NCBI RefSeq assembly: GCF_015686695.1
Contig: NZ_JADPMR010000004.1
Span: forward strand, 682,001-746,000
Length of the DNA: 64,000 nt
Reading direction: 5' to 3'
DNA from: Vibrio nitrifigilis
GTDB lineage: Bacteria; Pseudomonadota; Gammaproteobacteria; Enterobacterales; Vibrionaceae
A program made the translations under genes and the position numbers. The notes below the pieces were generated by a model. It was not told the origin of the DNA. It made no database searches and was given only the letters and a program-made list of their open reading frames with translations. Shown one piece after another: positions 23,844 through 32,267 of this stretch. Numbering within the stretch: position 1 is the first letter of the stretch; each line of letters opens with the position of its first letter.

Positions 23844-24410
23844 ATGTCTACTGAAGCAACTTTACTTGCACGCTGCAGCTCAAAATGTGAACTATGTTCT
23901 AGTGAGAGTCCTTTAACTCCTTTTGTTGTTGCACCACACACTCAAGTTACAGTCGATCACGCTGTAATGCTATGTGACACCTGTAAAGGTCAAATCGAAG
24001 ACGCTGAGACAGTAGATGTCAACCACTGGCGTTGTCTAAACGATAGCATGTGGAGCCAAGAGCCTCCTGTTCAAGTATTAGCATGGCGTCAACTTAAGCA
24101 ACTAGCGAGTGAAAACGGCTGGGCGCAAGATCTTGTTGACATGATGTACATGGAAGAAGAGACCCAAAAATGGGCTGAAATCGGTATGGATGATGATGCC
24201 GAAAAGACACTTGATGTAAATGGTGTTGAACTTAAAAAAGGTGATGACGTAACAGTCATCAAAGATTTGCCAGTCAAAGGCTCATCTCTCGTCATCAAAC
24301 AAGGTACTGTTGTTCGTGGTATCAGCTTAGCAGATGATCCTAAACTGATTTCTGGCAAAGCGAACGGTCAATCAATGTACTTAATCGCTGAATATTGTCG
24401 TAAAAAATAA
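23844..24410 (+). CDS. phnA: PhnA/YjdM family protein
   Basis: This protein of about 188 residues has an N-terminal zinc-ribbon (CSSKCELC, then LCDTCKGQI) and a C-terminal SH3-like PhnA domain (VELKKGDDVTVIKDLPVKGS; RKK end). Family members are named after the phosphonate operon neighbour but have no phosphonate role in most bacteria; one relative was described as a phosphonoacetate hydrolase, a different protein. ATG at 23844 (MSTEATLLARC) is preferred over 23832. It is monocistronic, with its own terminator. Confidence 0.88.
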   Translation: MSTEATLLARCSSKCELCSSESPLTPFVVAPHTQVTVDHAVMLCDTCKGQIEDAETVDVNHWRCLNDSMWSQEPPVQVLAWRQLKQLASENGWAQDLVDMMYMEEETQKWAEIGMDDDAEKTLDVNGVELKKGDDVTVIKDLPVKGSSLVIKQGTVVRGISLADDPKLISGKANGQSMYLIAEYCRKK

Positions 24411-24450
24411 TTTGCCTTTCTATTTTTAGAATCAATATCACATTAATTTC

Positions 24451-24478
24451 AAAGGTACCCTTAAGGGGTACCTTTTTC
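24451..24478 (+). terminator. terminator of phnA
   Basis: AAAGGTACCC (24451-24460) and GGGTACCTTT (24466-24475) form a 10-bp stem around a short TTAAG loop, ending in TTTTT. It lies 41 bp past the stop. Confidence 0.88.
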
Positions 24479-24812
24479 TTTTTACTTTCAAAGAGTAGCG
24501 ATATCAAGCTCTCTCCCTCACTGAACGTCTTAATTATCCATTAAATTCCATAAATATCTGTATAATGAGGTATTTATTATCTTGTTGATAATAATTTTAT
24601 CATCATAATCTCTGAATCTTGTTCTACACTCATTCAATGGGTTGCTGTGCGTAGGATTGAAACAAATTAATTCTACTATTTTGTCTTTCAAACACAGGGC
24701 TGAACCATAAACAACGCAAATAAGAAATGAACAGTTGGTGTCAAGTGGGCACACTCCCTCTTTGGCATTACCAGATCGCCATATAAGGTTATAACTATAA
24801 TTTGAGGACAAC
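24479..24812. other. upstream region of the chemoreceptor gene
   Basis: No gene is supported. The minus-strand open frame here overlaps the chemoreceptor start and lacks any family resemblance. The region presumably holds the chemoreceptor promoter; no confident flagellar sigma-factor site was seen. Confidence 0.5.
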
Positions 24813-26717
24813 ATGAGTAAGATTGGATTCAAAAAAACACTTATTCTATCTTCTGCTCTTATAATGGGCATCGCAGTTGGTACGTCAAACTACTTCAACT
24901 ATCGTAGTGAAAGTAAAGTATTAAAGACGACAATTTATCGTAGTACGCAGAATTATGTGCATCAGCTTTCTAGCCGATTAGATAACTTCATTAAGCAAAA
25001 ATCCGATGCGGTATCGAATATCGCTGATGATTATAAGCAATACCAATATCAAGACGGCCATGCAGAGCGTATGCGTGTGGCTGCGGTGACTGGAGATATT
25101 TTCAACCTTACGGTTGGATTTAGTAATGGGGATGCTTATTGTTCATATAATCTTCCAGGTTGGACGAACAACAAAAATCCAGACTCTTATAATGCTGCTC
25201 AGCGGCCTTGGTTTAGCAAGGCGATGCAAAGCCCTGGGCTTATCTATACCGCTCCCTATGCTGACGCGACGACGAAGCAAATGATGGTTAGCATCGGTAA
25301 AAAATCAGGCAAAGACTCGGTTATTCTCGCTGATATTCCACTAACCTTACTAAAAGAAATCGTAGAATCAGTGCAAATCAAAGGCTCTATTGCCATGATT
25401 ATGCAAGATAATTCTTCGATATTAGCCAGTACATCAGCCGTTGTAAAAGTGGGTGATAAGCTCAATGACTACGACTCACTCGCTCATCTTGTTCCATCAA
25501 TCAAACAAAATAAAAAATACACCGATTATGACCTTAATGGCGTCGATAAAGTCATGTTTGCAGAGCGAATACCCTACGGAGACACCAGTTGGTATCTGTT
25601 GGTCGGTTTAGATAAAAGTGTTGTATTCGCAGATCTTAATGAGCTAGCGAAACAGACCATTATTTTAACGATTATTTATGTTCTTGTGGCCATCGCATTA
25701 ATAACGTTAATTTTACATATTATCTATCGCCCTATCTTAGAACTCAAAGCCACCATCAGAACATTAGCAAGTGGCGAAGGTGATTTGACTCGTCGTTTAG
25801 ACGTGAAATCTAACGATGACCTTGGGCAAATTGGCCAAGATGTGAATACCTTTATTGCGCACTTACAAAAGCTGATGCTACAAATTGAAGATTTTTCAGG
25901 TCAGCTCGTTTCCAATATTTCTTCAATGGAATCGACATCAAAACAAAATTCAAAAATCCTCGGGCAACATGTCCAAGAAACAGAGCAGATATCAACAGCG
26001 ATTGAAGAGATGAGCGCAACAGCCAATACAGTGGCACAAAACGCACAGGAGTCCGTCGGTTACACGCAAGAAGTGGCTGATATGGGGCAATCTTCTCTAG
26101 TGATACTGAGCCGTGCAAAAACTCATGTGAATCGTTTAGTCTCAAACGTTGATAATACAGCAGAAAGCATGGAAAACATGAGTGAGGAAACCAAAGGGAT
26201 CAATCAAATATTGGCCGTGATCGGTGATATTGCATCACAAACAAATCTTTTAGCACTCAATGCGGCGATTGAAGCAGCGCGTGCTGGTGAACAAGGTCGC
26301 GGTTTTGCTGTGGTTGCAGATGAAGTTCGTGCTTTAGCTAGCCGCACTCAAGACAGTACCGAAGAGATAGAAAAGGCTCTGACCAAGTTATTACAAGGTA
26401 GTGAAGAAGTCCTATCCTTAATGGAGGGGACCAAGGATACTTGTCAGGAAACCTTTGATGGAACAAGTGAAGTAGAAACGTCTTTGAATAGTTTAACGGG
26501 ACAAGTTAACAGTATTAACGATTTGATTATCCGTATCGCGACATCTGCAGAAGAGCAAAGCAGTGTTACGGATGAAATCAGCAAAAACATGAATCAGTTG
26601 ACGGAAATAGTTAAACAGCTTAACGATAACGATACCACTACAGTTTCTCAACTGAATAGTATCTCTAACATCAATGACAGCTTGTCTTCGATCGTTAATA
26701 AATTTAAATTGCGTTAA
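24813..26717 (+). CDS. methyl-accepting chemotaxis protein (dCache type)
   Basis: This 634-residue transducer has TM1 (about 8-28), a periplasmic dCache-like sensor (about 35-275, with RPWFSKAMQSPGLIYTAPYADATTKQMMVSIG), TM2 (about 280-305), a HAMP domain (RTLASGEGDLTRRLD), and the conserved signalling hairpin (IASQTNLLALNAAIEAARAG; FAVVADEVRALA). The RPW-Y-D layout of the sensor resembles dCache domains that bind amino acids or other small amines, but the ligand cannot be assigned. It signals to CheA/CheW at the cell pole. GAGGAC precedes the ATG, and a terminator follows. Confidence 0.95.
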   Translation: MSKIGFKKTLILSSALIMGIAVGTSNYFNYRSESKVLKTTIYRSTQNYVHQLSSRLDNFIKQKSDAVSNIADDYKQYQYQDGHAERMRVAAVTGDIFNLTVGFSNGDAYCSYNLPGWTNNKNPDSYNAAQRPWFSKAMQSPGLIYTAPYADATTKQMMVSIGKKSGKDSVILADIPLTLLKEIVESVQIKGSIAMIMQDNSSILASTSAVVKVGDKLNDYDSLAHLVPSIKQNKKYTDYDLNGVDKVMFAERIPYGDTSWYLLVGLDKSVVFADLNELAKQTIILTIIYVLVAIALITLILHIIYRPILELKATIRTLASGEGDLTRRLDVKSNDDLGQIGQDVNTFIAHLQKLMLQIEDFSGQLVSNISSMESTSKQNSKILGQHVQETEQISTAIEEMSATANTVAQNAQESVGYTQEVADMGQSSLVILSRAKTHVNRLVSNVDNTAESMENMSEETKGINQILAVIGDIASQTNLLALNAAIEAARAGEQGRGFAVVADEVRALASRTQDSTEEIEKALTKLLQGSEEVLSLMEGTKDTCQETFDGTSEVETSLNSLTGQVNSINDLIIRIATSAEEQSSVTDEISKNMNQLTEIVKQLNDNDTTTVSQLNSISNINDSLSSIVNKFKLR

Positions 26718-26776
26718 GTTAAGGATAACCACCCCACCATCATTGGGGCTTGGTTACATCTTATTTTAGATTATTA

Positions 26777-26804
26777 AGACCTAGCCCCTCGCTAGGTCTT
26801 TTTT
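26777..26804 (+). terminator. terminator of the chemoreceptor gene
   Basis: AGACCTAGC (26777-26785) and GCTAGGTCT form a 9-bp stem with a CCCTC-type loop, followed by TTTTTT. A weaker hairpin lies between it and the stop. Confidence 0.88.
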
Positions 26805-26935
26805 ATTGAAGAAGCTTAAATTCTGCAGATGAATATCCATAATTCATCGCTATCTACTCAGATTTCTTAATTTCCGCTAGATTAATTGTAGACACATATT
26901 ACCCAGCAAGTTACCTAAATAAATTACCGGCTAAT

Positions 26936-27201
26936 TATACCCAAATGACCTCAAGATGCAGGATTCAGAGCTTCATCAACGAGCCTAGGTCAAGCTTAAT
27001 CACGGCAGGAATGGTCATTCCCTTTTAACGTGATTGAGCGCAGAAATAGGTTTGTTGATGAGCTCCCAAAGGGCGAGTTGTATTCGCTCCTAGGCTGTGT
27101 TACTGATTTTTAACGTAGAATGACTATGTCTTCAAATCAGTGCCTTGCCTAAGAGCGAATATATTCTCGCTGAAACAGCATCTTGAGGTTACTTGGGTAT
27201 A
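26936..27201. repeat. MITE-like palindromic repeat, full copy 1
   Basis: This 266-bp element starts TATACCCAAATGACCTCAAG and ends with the imperfect reverse complement CTTGAGGTTACTTGGGTATA, with further inverted segments inside. It is nearly identical to the copy at 58821-59087. It has no open frame, so it must be moved by a transposase in trans, if still mobile. Confidence 0.88.
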
Positions 27202-27545
27202 CATAATATTCACGATGGCGTATTAGACATTTCTTCATTATATAAACACCTAATTTAACTTACTGTAATTTACATATATTTACAAAACGGCGTTCAATTA
27301 GCCAATTTAATAACAGTATTCTGTATATAACTAGATGATATTGGGAGCGATATCTATTATCGCTTATTTTATAAACTAATCAATAGACCGTTATGTAAAT
27401 TTAAATACACTAATTAGCGAAGATGATATCTATTAAATCAACTTCATAACATAGTGTATGATTTGAATCATATTCATACATTATCCGGCAAATAAAAATA
27501 ACTAATAAAACTAGTTAACAACTGTTTATAGCAGGATACTTATTA
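27202..27545. other. AT-rich promoter region of the M6 protease gene
   Basis: No gene is seen. The stretch is very AT-rich, as is typical of H-NS-bound regulatory DNA of secreted protease genes. ATGAATCATATTCAT (27461-27475) is a palindrome-like element. Any regulator is inferred only. Confidence 0.45.
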
Positions 27546-29531
27546 ATGAAAATTAAATTAAGCAGTGGTATTTTATGTTTATCTTTAATCTCTGCGATGA
27601 GCCATGCGGCGATTCCATATAAAGGTCAAACTTACCAATATACTCAACCTAATGGCGAAAAACTCACCCTTAGTTTAGACGGTAACGACTACTATGCTGA
27701 ACAACGCACCACGACCGGAAAGCTCGTTATTTATGATGCTGACCTAAAAGGTATGGCATATGCGAAAGTATCACAAGATGGCAGTCAACTTATCTCTACT
27801 GGTGAACTCGCAACAGAGAAGACGACGATCAGTACCAATGCCCTTTCGGCTTCTAAATTCGTTAAACATTATCAAGCGCAACAAGGATTATCCCGTGCAG
27901 CTCGCTTAAAGTTAGCAGAACAAGCGCGCGATAAACTTTTGCAACCAGAAACGTCTCAATATTCATGGCTCATGTCATCGAAAACTGCAGTCAGCGATAA
28001 ACACGTTATTGGTAAAATCCAAGGTTTAACCATCATGATTCAGTTCCCTGATGAAGCGGGAACAATGACGAAAACCCAAATCAATAACTTTTTAAACGCA
28101 GAAAATTATTCAGAGTTTAATAACAAAGAATCCATCCGCGGCTACTACCAATCGGTGTCTGCAGGCAAAGTGGACTACACAAACACCGTTGTGGGGTACT
28201 ACACAGCCAAGCACAATAAGGCATACTATACCGATGAAAGCTTAGAATTTTCTTTACGCGCTCGCGAACTGATCACTGAAGCACTAAATTGGTTGGAGAA
28301 TGAACAAGGTTTTGATTTCTCCACACTATCAACCGATAGCAACAAGCAGATCCGCGGACTTAACTTCTTGTATGCTGGCACATCAGGCGGTTCTTGGTCA
28401 AAAGGACTGTGGCCACATATGGGCTGGTTGTCGCCACAATTTTGTGCCGATGGTGTGTGTACTAGCAAATATCAGATTTCAGACATGGGCAGTAGCCTGT
28501 CGATAGGTACATTTGCTCATGAATCAGGACACCTACTCTTCGATTGGCCAGATCTTTACGATTATGACGGTAGTTCTTACGGCTCTGTTGCTAGCTACGG
28601 AATCATGGGATATGGCGCTGTAGGCTATAAATCTATGTATAACCCAACAGCGCCTGTGTCACCACTGCGTGATTTAGTCGGTTGGGAAACAATCACTGAA
28701 CTGAACCCAGCAGTAGATAGCAATGCGCCGAGCGGTCGCCTTTCACTAACAAACATGAGTAATCATGAATATAAGTGGACTAACCCAAACAATTCCGGTG
28801 AAGCCTTTTATATTGAAGCGATTAACCAACAAGGTCAAAACAGCGAACAACCGGGGTCTGGCCTCGCTATTTACCACGTAGACAGTAATGGTGACCGTGA
28901 TAACGAGTGGCATCCCTACATCCAAATGGAACATGCTGATGGCAATCGTGATCCTGAAAATTACGTTAACCAAGGTGATGCCACTGATGTCTATACAGAA
29001 TACGGTGAATTTACCGCCACATTACCTAACGCTTTAACGACCAAGGGAACCAACTCTCTATGGTGGGATGGCAGCGAATCTGGCTTAACTATCACAGATG
29101 TATCACAACCTGGGCAAACGATCTCTTTCCTATCCACGGCATCATCAGATACAGGTTCTAGTTCATCAGAGCAAGGCAACAACCAAGAAACAGATGGTAG
29201 CTCGACGAACGATGAGACAAATACCGATACAAATGATCTTGTTTATGCGGGTAATATCGATCAGTATTCATCGGTTGTCGAACCTAATGGCAGCTACTTT
29301 CAGCTTAACCAAGAGCAAGTATTGAACATTTCACTTTCTGGAGCAGCCAATACCGATTTTGGTATGGCACTGTATAAATACCAAAATAATGAATGGCAAG
29401 CTGTTGCTGTATCGCAAACGGAAGGTTCATCCGATGAAGCCATTAGTTATGATGCGCAATCTGGATACTATTACGTGTTGATTTTGGCCTATTCTGGTTC
29501 TGGTCAATACAAGTTAACGATTGAACAGTAA
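27546..29531 (+). CDS. secreted M6-family metalloprotease with C-terminal PPC domain
   Basis: This 661-residue protein has a signal peptide (MKIKLSSGILCLSLISAMSHA), a propeptide to about residue 150, and an M6 (immune inhibitor A-like) catalytic domain. The zinc site is HESGH (325-329) followed by DWPDLYDYDG, with a family MGYG Met-turn later (SYGIMGYGAVG). A Ser/Asn/Thr-rich linker (about 530-560) leads to a bacterial pre-peptidase C-terminal beta-sandwich. The enzyme is exported and may be trimmed at both ends. Relatives in Vibrio include PrtV-type proteases, but the domain order here is simpler (no PKD repeats seen). It probably attacks host or environmental proteins. Confidence 0.9.
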   Translation: MKIKLSSGILCLSLISAMSHAAIPYKGQTYQYTQPNGEKLTLSLDGNDYYAEQRTTTGKLVIYDADLKGMAYAKVSQDGSQLISTGELATEKTTISTNALSASKFVKHYQAQQGLSRAARLKLAEQARDKLLQPETSQYSWLMSSKTAVSDKHVIGKIQGLTIMIQFPDEAGTMTKTQINNFLNAENYSEFNNKESIRGYYQSVSAGKVDYTNTVVGYYTAKHNKAYYTDESLEFSLRARELITEALNWLENEQGFDFSTLSTDSNKQIRGLNFLYAGTSGGSWSKGLWPHMGWLSPQFCADGVCTSKYQISDMGSSLSIGTFAHESGHLLFDWPDLYDYDGSSYGSVASYGIMGYGAVGYKSMYNPTAPVSPLRDLVGWETITELNPAVDSNAPSGRLSLTNMSNHEYKWTNPNNSGEAFYIEAINQQGQNSEQPGSGLAIYHVDSNGDRDNEWHPYIQMEHADGNRDPENYVNQGDATDVYTEYGEFTATLPNALTTKGTNSLWWDGSESGLTITDVSQPGQTISFLSTASSDTGSSSSEQGNNQETDGSSTNDETNTDTNDLVYAGNIDQYSSVVEPNGSYFQLNQEQVLNISLSGAANTDFGMALYKYQNNEWQAVAVSQTEGSSDEAISYDAQSGYYYVLILAYSGSGQYKLTIEQ

Positions 29532-29534
29532 TTA

Positions 29535-29604
29535 TTATATGTAAATGACCTCAAGATGCAGTATTCAGTCTCGCTGAAACAGCACCTGACGTGACTTAGG
29601 TATA
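29535..29604. repeat. MITE-like repeat, internally deleted copy (70 bp)
   Basis: Both ends of the 266-bp family are present (AAATGACCTCAAGATGCAG and CTCGCTGAAACAGCA), but the middle 195 bp or so are missing and both tips carry substitutions. It lies just after the M6 protease stop and before its terminator. Confidence 0.8.
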
Positions 29605-29612
29605 GAGACAAC

Positions 29613-29637
29613 AAAGCCGGCAATTTGCCGGCTTTCT
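29613..29637 (+). terminator. terminator of the M6 protease gene
   Basis: AAAGCCGGCAA and TTGCCGGCTTT form an 11-bp stem with a very short loop, then CTTAT. The MITE remnant lies between it and the gene. Confidence 0.8.
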
Positions 29638-29656
29638 TATAATTACTCAATTTTTA

Positions 29657-29866
29657 CTAACGATAGATACCAATATCACGTTGAAGATGAGCAGACAATT
29701 CACCTGTATAAAACTGTTCCTTATGGCCTTGGCTAACGAATAATACGTCAGCTAAGTGTGACATCAATCCTTTGAAATTAACCGAATAGTTTTTCTTATC
29801 AATTTTAGTTTGTGAGGACACGGAATTTTCAATTAGATAAGTTCCGATATTCATCGCTTGAGACAT
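29657..29866 (-). CDS. small DUF1127/YjiS-like protein
   Basis: This 69-residue protein has a C-terminal end, ELSAHLQRDIGIYR, matching the LxxHLLRDIGLxR end of DUF1127 proteins. ATG at 29866 is preferred, with GGGAGGT 5 nt upstream; the longer open frame to 29923 has no such signal. DUF1127 proteins are short, often stress-induced, with some linked to RNA binding and phosphate metabolism. It is unlinked to neighbours. Confidence 0.65.
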   Translation of the reverse strand: MSQAMNIGTYLIENSVSSQTKIDKKNYSVNFKGLMSHLADVLFVSQGHKEQFYTGELSAHLQRDIGIYR

Positions 29867-30058
29867 AAGCACCTCCCATCGGTCACTCAAGATTTGTGCA
29901 TACTTTAAGCACTTATCTAGCAACAGAGAAATGACATATTTTGTAAATTCGCATTACTTTAAGTAATGCGAATGAAGTGAGAACTTAACATGAATAACTA
30001 TTCAATTAGTACGCCGTTTCATCGACATACTCATTCATAAAGTATGGTGTACACTCGT

Positions 30059-30154
30059 TTAACTACTGGTAAACGGTACTACGTAAGCAATCGCAACCCA
30101 CACACTGATCCAAACAATAACCATTAATGTATCTAACCAGTCTTTGCTCCACAC
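30059..30154 (-). CDS. putative 31-aa single-span membrane protein
   Basis: A GTG-started frame encodes MWSKDWLDTLMVIVWISVWV followed by AIAYVVPFTSS. A Shine-Dalgarno (AGAGGA) lies 9 nt upstream. It has an amphipathic start, one membrane helix and a short tail, the layout of known tiny membrane subunits such as CydX or KdpF, but no family is recognised. It lies in a 392-bp gap between the YjiS-like protein and a 5'-nucleotidase-like gene, all on the minus strand. Confidence 0.5.
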   Translation of the reverse strand: MWSKDWLDTLMVIVWISVWVAIAYVVPFTSS

Positions 30155-30258
30155 AATAGTGTCCTCTTTGGTTAATTACTCTTCTAGCTTGCCTATTGAG
30201 AGATGGCATACGCTTGCCGCCTAATCCAATATCAAGTTATAAAGCAATTATTAAGCCA

Positions 30259-31986
30259 CTATTGATTAATGTATTCATAATTGGCGTTTTCTATAAGTAA
30301 TTCTGGACGCTCAGTAACCAGTTTAACAAAGGTATCTGCCATTGAATGTTGGCTCATCACCGGTGTATCCAATATTTCGTCAAAGGCATCATAACCTTCT
30401 TTACCTTTGATCGTATAAGCGGAAGACACCCCGGTATAGCGCCGATTCGCATCGACGGGTCGCCAAAAGCCATTTTCTAGTACTCGTAGCTGCTCTATCC
30501 TTTGTCCCTTCGGTTTATTTGCAACGTACTGAAATTTAAGCCCATAAGTATACGGATAGCTACCAGAGCCCGTTCCTTCAACGCCGTTATTCGTCGCATT
30601 ATTTATCGCACCTTCCAACAGTTTTGCTATTGTGCTGCCTTTAACACGATAGACACCAATGGGAATAGCAAATGGTAATAATTTACCAATAATATCGGCT
30701 TTTGTGAGTGGACCTGATTGGATAGACGCTCGAATGCCACCAGCATTATGCATGGCGAAATTGACAGTATGACCTTCAGCTTGCATCGCTTCATAAAAAC
30801 CACGAGCGACCAATGGAGCGAGTTGGCTGGCGCCTTTTTCATCGGGAATACGAACATGGCGAATTGGTGCCGGAACGTGGGCAACAACCTGTTGCTGTAA
30901 CTCACGAACTTGAGGCATATATTTTCTTTGCAGAATCCCTTGAACATCAGGATCTTTCTTACAGACAACCACTTGAGGATGTTTTTCCAGATACACACAT
31001 GCTTCTTTATGCAGGTGATCCATGCCCTCTTGATTCATAGTCGCATCTAAGAATAATCGTCTTCCTAGTAACAATTCATTCTGCCCACAAAATCGCACCA
31101 CTTTACCGGTTTGATCAAAATCGATCTCACAATGGCCTAACGCTAAAGCGTAATAACCTGCTTGTACGATATACGTATCATTTATACGTAGGCCGTAATC
31201 ATCGTGTTGAGATAAGCCAACTGAGCGAAAGTCACCTTGTAAAACATGACTATGCCCGCCAACAATCAAACCTATGCCTGTTACCTGCTCAGCCAGCTCA
31301 ATATCGTTCTCATAGCCCAGATGACTCAGTAATATGATATTACGAATCCCTTCACGATGAATGGCCTCGACCGTGTTGCGTGCAACCTCGACCGCATCAA
31401 CAAAGGGAGTATCATTGTCAGGGTTCGCTATTTCCGCCATTTTATCGAGCGATAAACCAAAAATAGCAACACGATGCTGCGCTTCACCTTTTACAATCCA
31501 GCGCGCACAAGAATGCGCATTATCATACGCTTTAATATTCGGCTGATTCGCCAATGGATAACGCTTTTTTTGCTCTGATGAAAGATCCCAATTTCCCGCA
31601 AGCAATGGAAACTGAATATTGCGGACAAAACGGCCTACGGGTTCATTTCCCATATCTAATTCATGATTTCCCAACGTCATTGCATCGATGTTTAGAGCAT
31701 TAAGCATATCAATGTTCACTTTCCCCTTAAATAAGGAGAAATAGAGGGTACCTTGAAAGCAATCCCCCGCATGCAGAAATAAAAACTGGCGTTTTTGCCG
31801 TTCAGAATCACTGCGCAACTGCGCGACACGAGTGGCAATACGGGCAAATCCCCCCGCACTCACAAACGGAGTAAGGCGCTCCCCGTCAATGTCTAACTGC
31901 AATTGCAGAGAAGTAGGCTCAAAGTAAGAGTGAGTATCATTAATATGTGCCAGAGTGACAGTCGTCTTATGCTTTGATTCGTTCAT
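30259..31986 (-). CDS. 5'-nucleotidase / metallophosphatase family enzyme without signal peptide
   Basis: This 575-residue protein has the two-domain UshA/CpdB layout. A calcineurin-like metallophosphatase domain starts with LAHINDTHSYFEP, then HAGDCFQGT, TLGNHELDMG and VGGHSHVLQGD. A 5'-nucleotidase C-terminal domain follows, with NAGGIRASIQSG and SSAYTIKGKEGYDAF. Relatives are usually periplasmic. This one starts MNESKHKTTVTLAHIND with no leader or lipobox, so it is probably cytoplasmic; the next upstream in-frame sequence offers no signal peptide either. Likely substrates are nucleotides or cyclic nucleotides. It is divergent from ybjD. Confidence 0.88.
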   Translation of the reverse strand: MNESKHKTTVTLAHINDTHSYFEPTSLQLQLDIDGERLTPFVSAGGFARIATRVAQLRSDSERQKRQFLFLHAGDCFQGTLYFSLFKGKVNIDMLNALNIDAMTLGNHELDMGNEPVGRFVRNIQFPLLAGNWDLSSEQKKRYPLANQPNIKAYDNAHSCARWIVKGEAQHRVAIFGLSLDKMAEIANPDNDTPFVDAVEVARNTVEAIHREGIRNIILLSHLGYENDIELAEQVTGIGLIVGGHSHVLQGDFRSVGLSQHDDYGLRINDTYIVQAGYYALALGHCEIDFDQTGKVVRFCGQNELLLGRRLFLDATMNQEGMDHLHKEACVYLEKHPQVVVCKKDPDVQGILQRKYMPQVRELQQQVVAHVPAPIRHVRIPDEKGASQLAPLVARGFYEAMQAEGHTVNFAMHNAGGIRASIQSGPLTKADIIGKLLPFAIPIGVYRVKGSTIAKLLEGAINNATNNGVEGTGSGSYPYTYGLKFQYVANKPKGQRIEQLRVLENGFWRPVDANRRYTGVSSAYTIKGKEGYDAFDEILDTPVMSQHSMADTFVKLVTERPELLIENANYEYINQ

Positions 31987-32267
31987 ATCCCCTCTTCTCT
32001 ATCCCTGAAATCACATGCAACACTTGAGTTTATTGGGATAGTAACTAAACAATAAGGTGCTAATCTAAGCTTTCCACTCTACCACATCTCATTGGTCTTG
32101 CCGTTAACGATAGGAAAATATTCTTCATATTCACCTTACCTTTCTTCTTTATCTTTCGCTCAACGATTAAATCTCATTATTTGCGTTATAAGAGACTGCT
32201 TTTATTCATTTTTTCTTCTAAACTTAAATCAAGTCCGGACCACAGATGAACTAAGTGGAGAGCGCCT

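Noticed and set aside
24530..24871. 113-aa minus-strand frame upstream of the chemoreceptor
   Set aside because: It overlaps the chemoreceptor start and its sequence has no protein-like pattern.
26936..27201. Possible integron attC (VCR) or ERIC element
   Set aside because: There are no GTTRRRY-type core sites or attC fold, the sequence differs from VCR and ERIC, and no cassette array or integron integrase is present.
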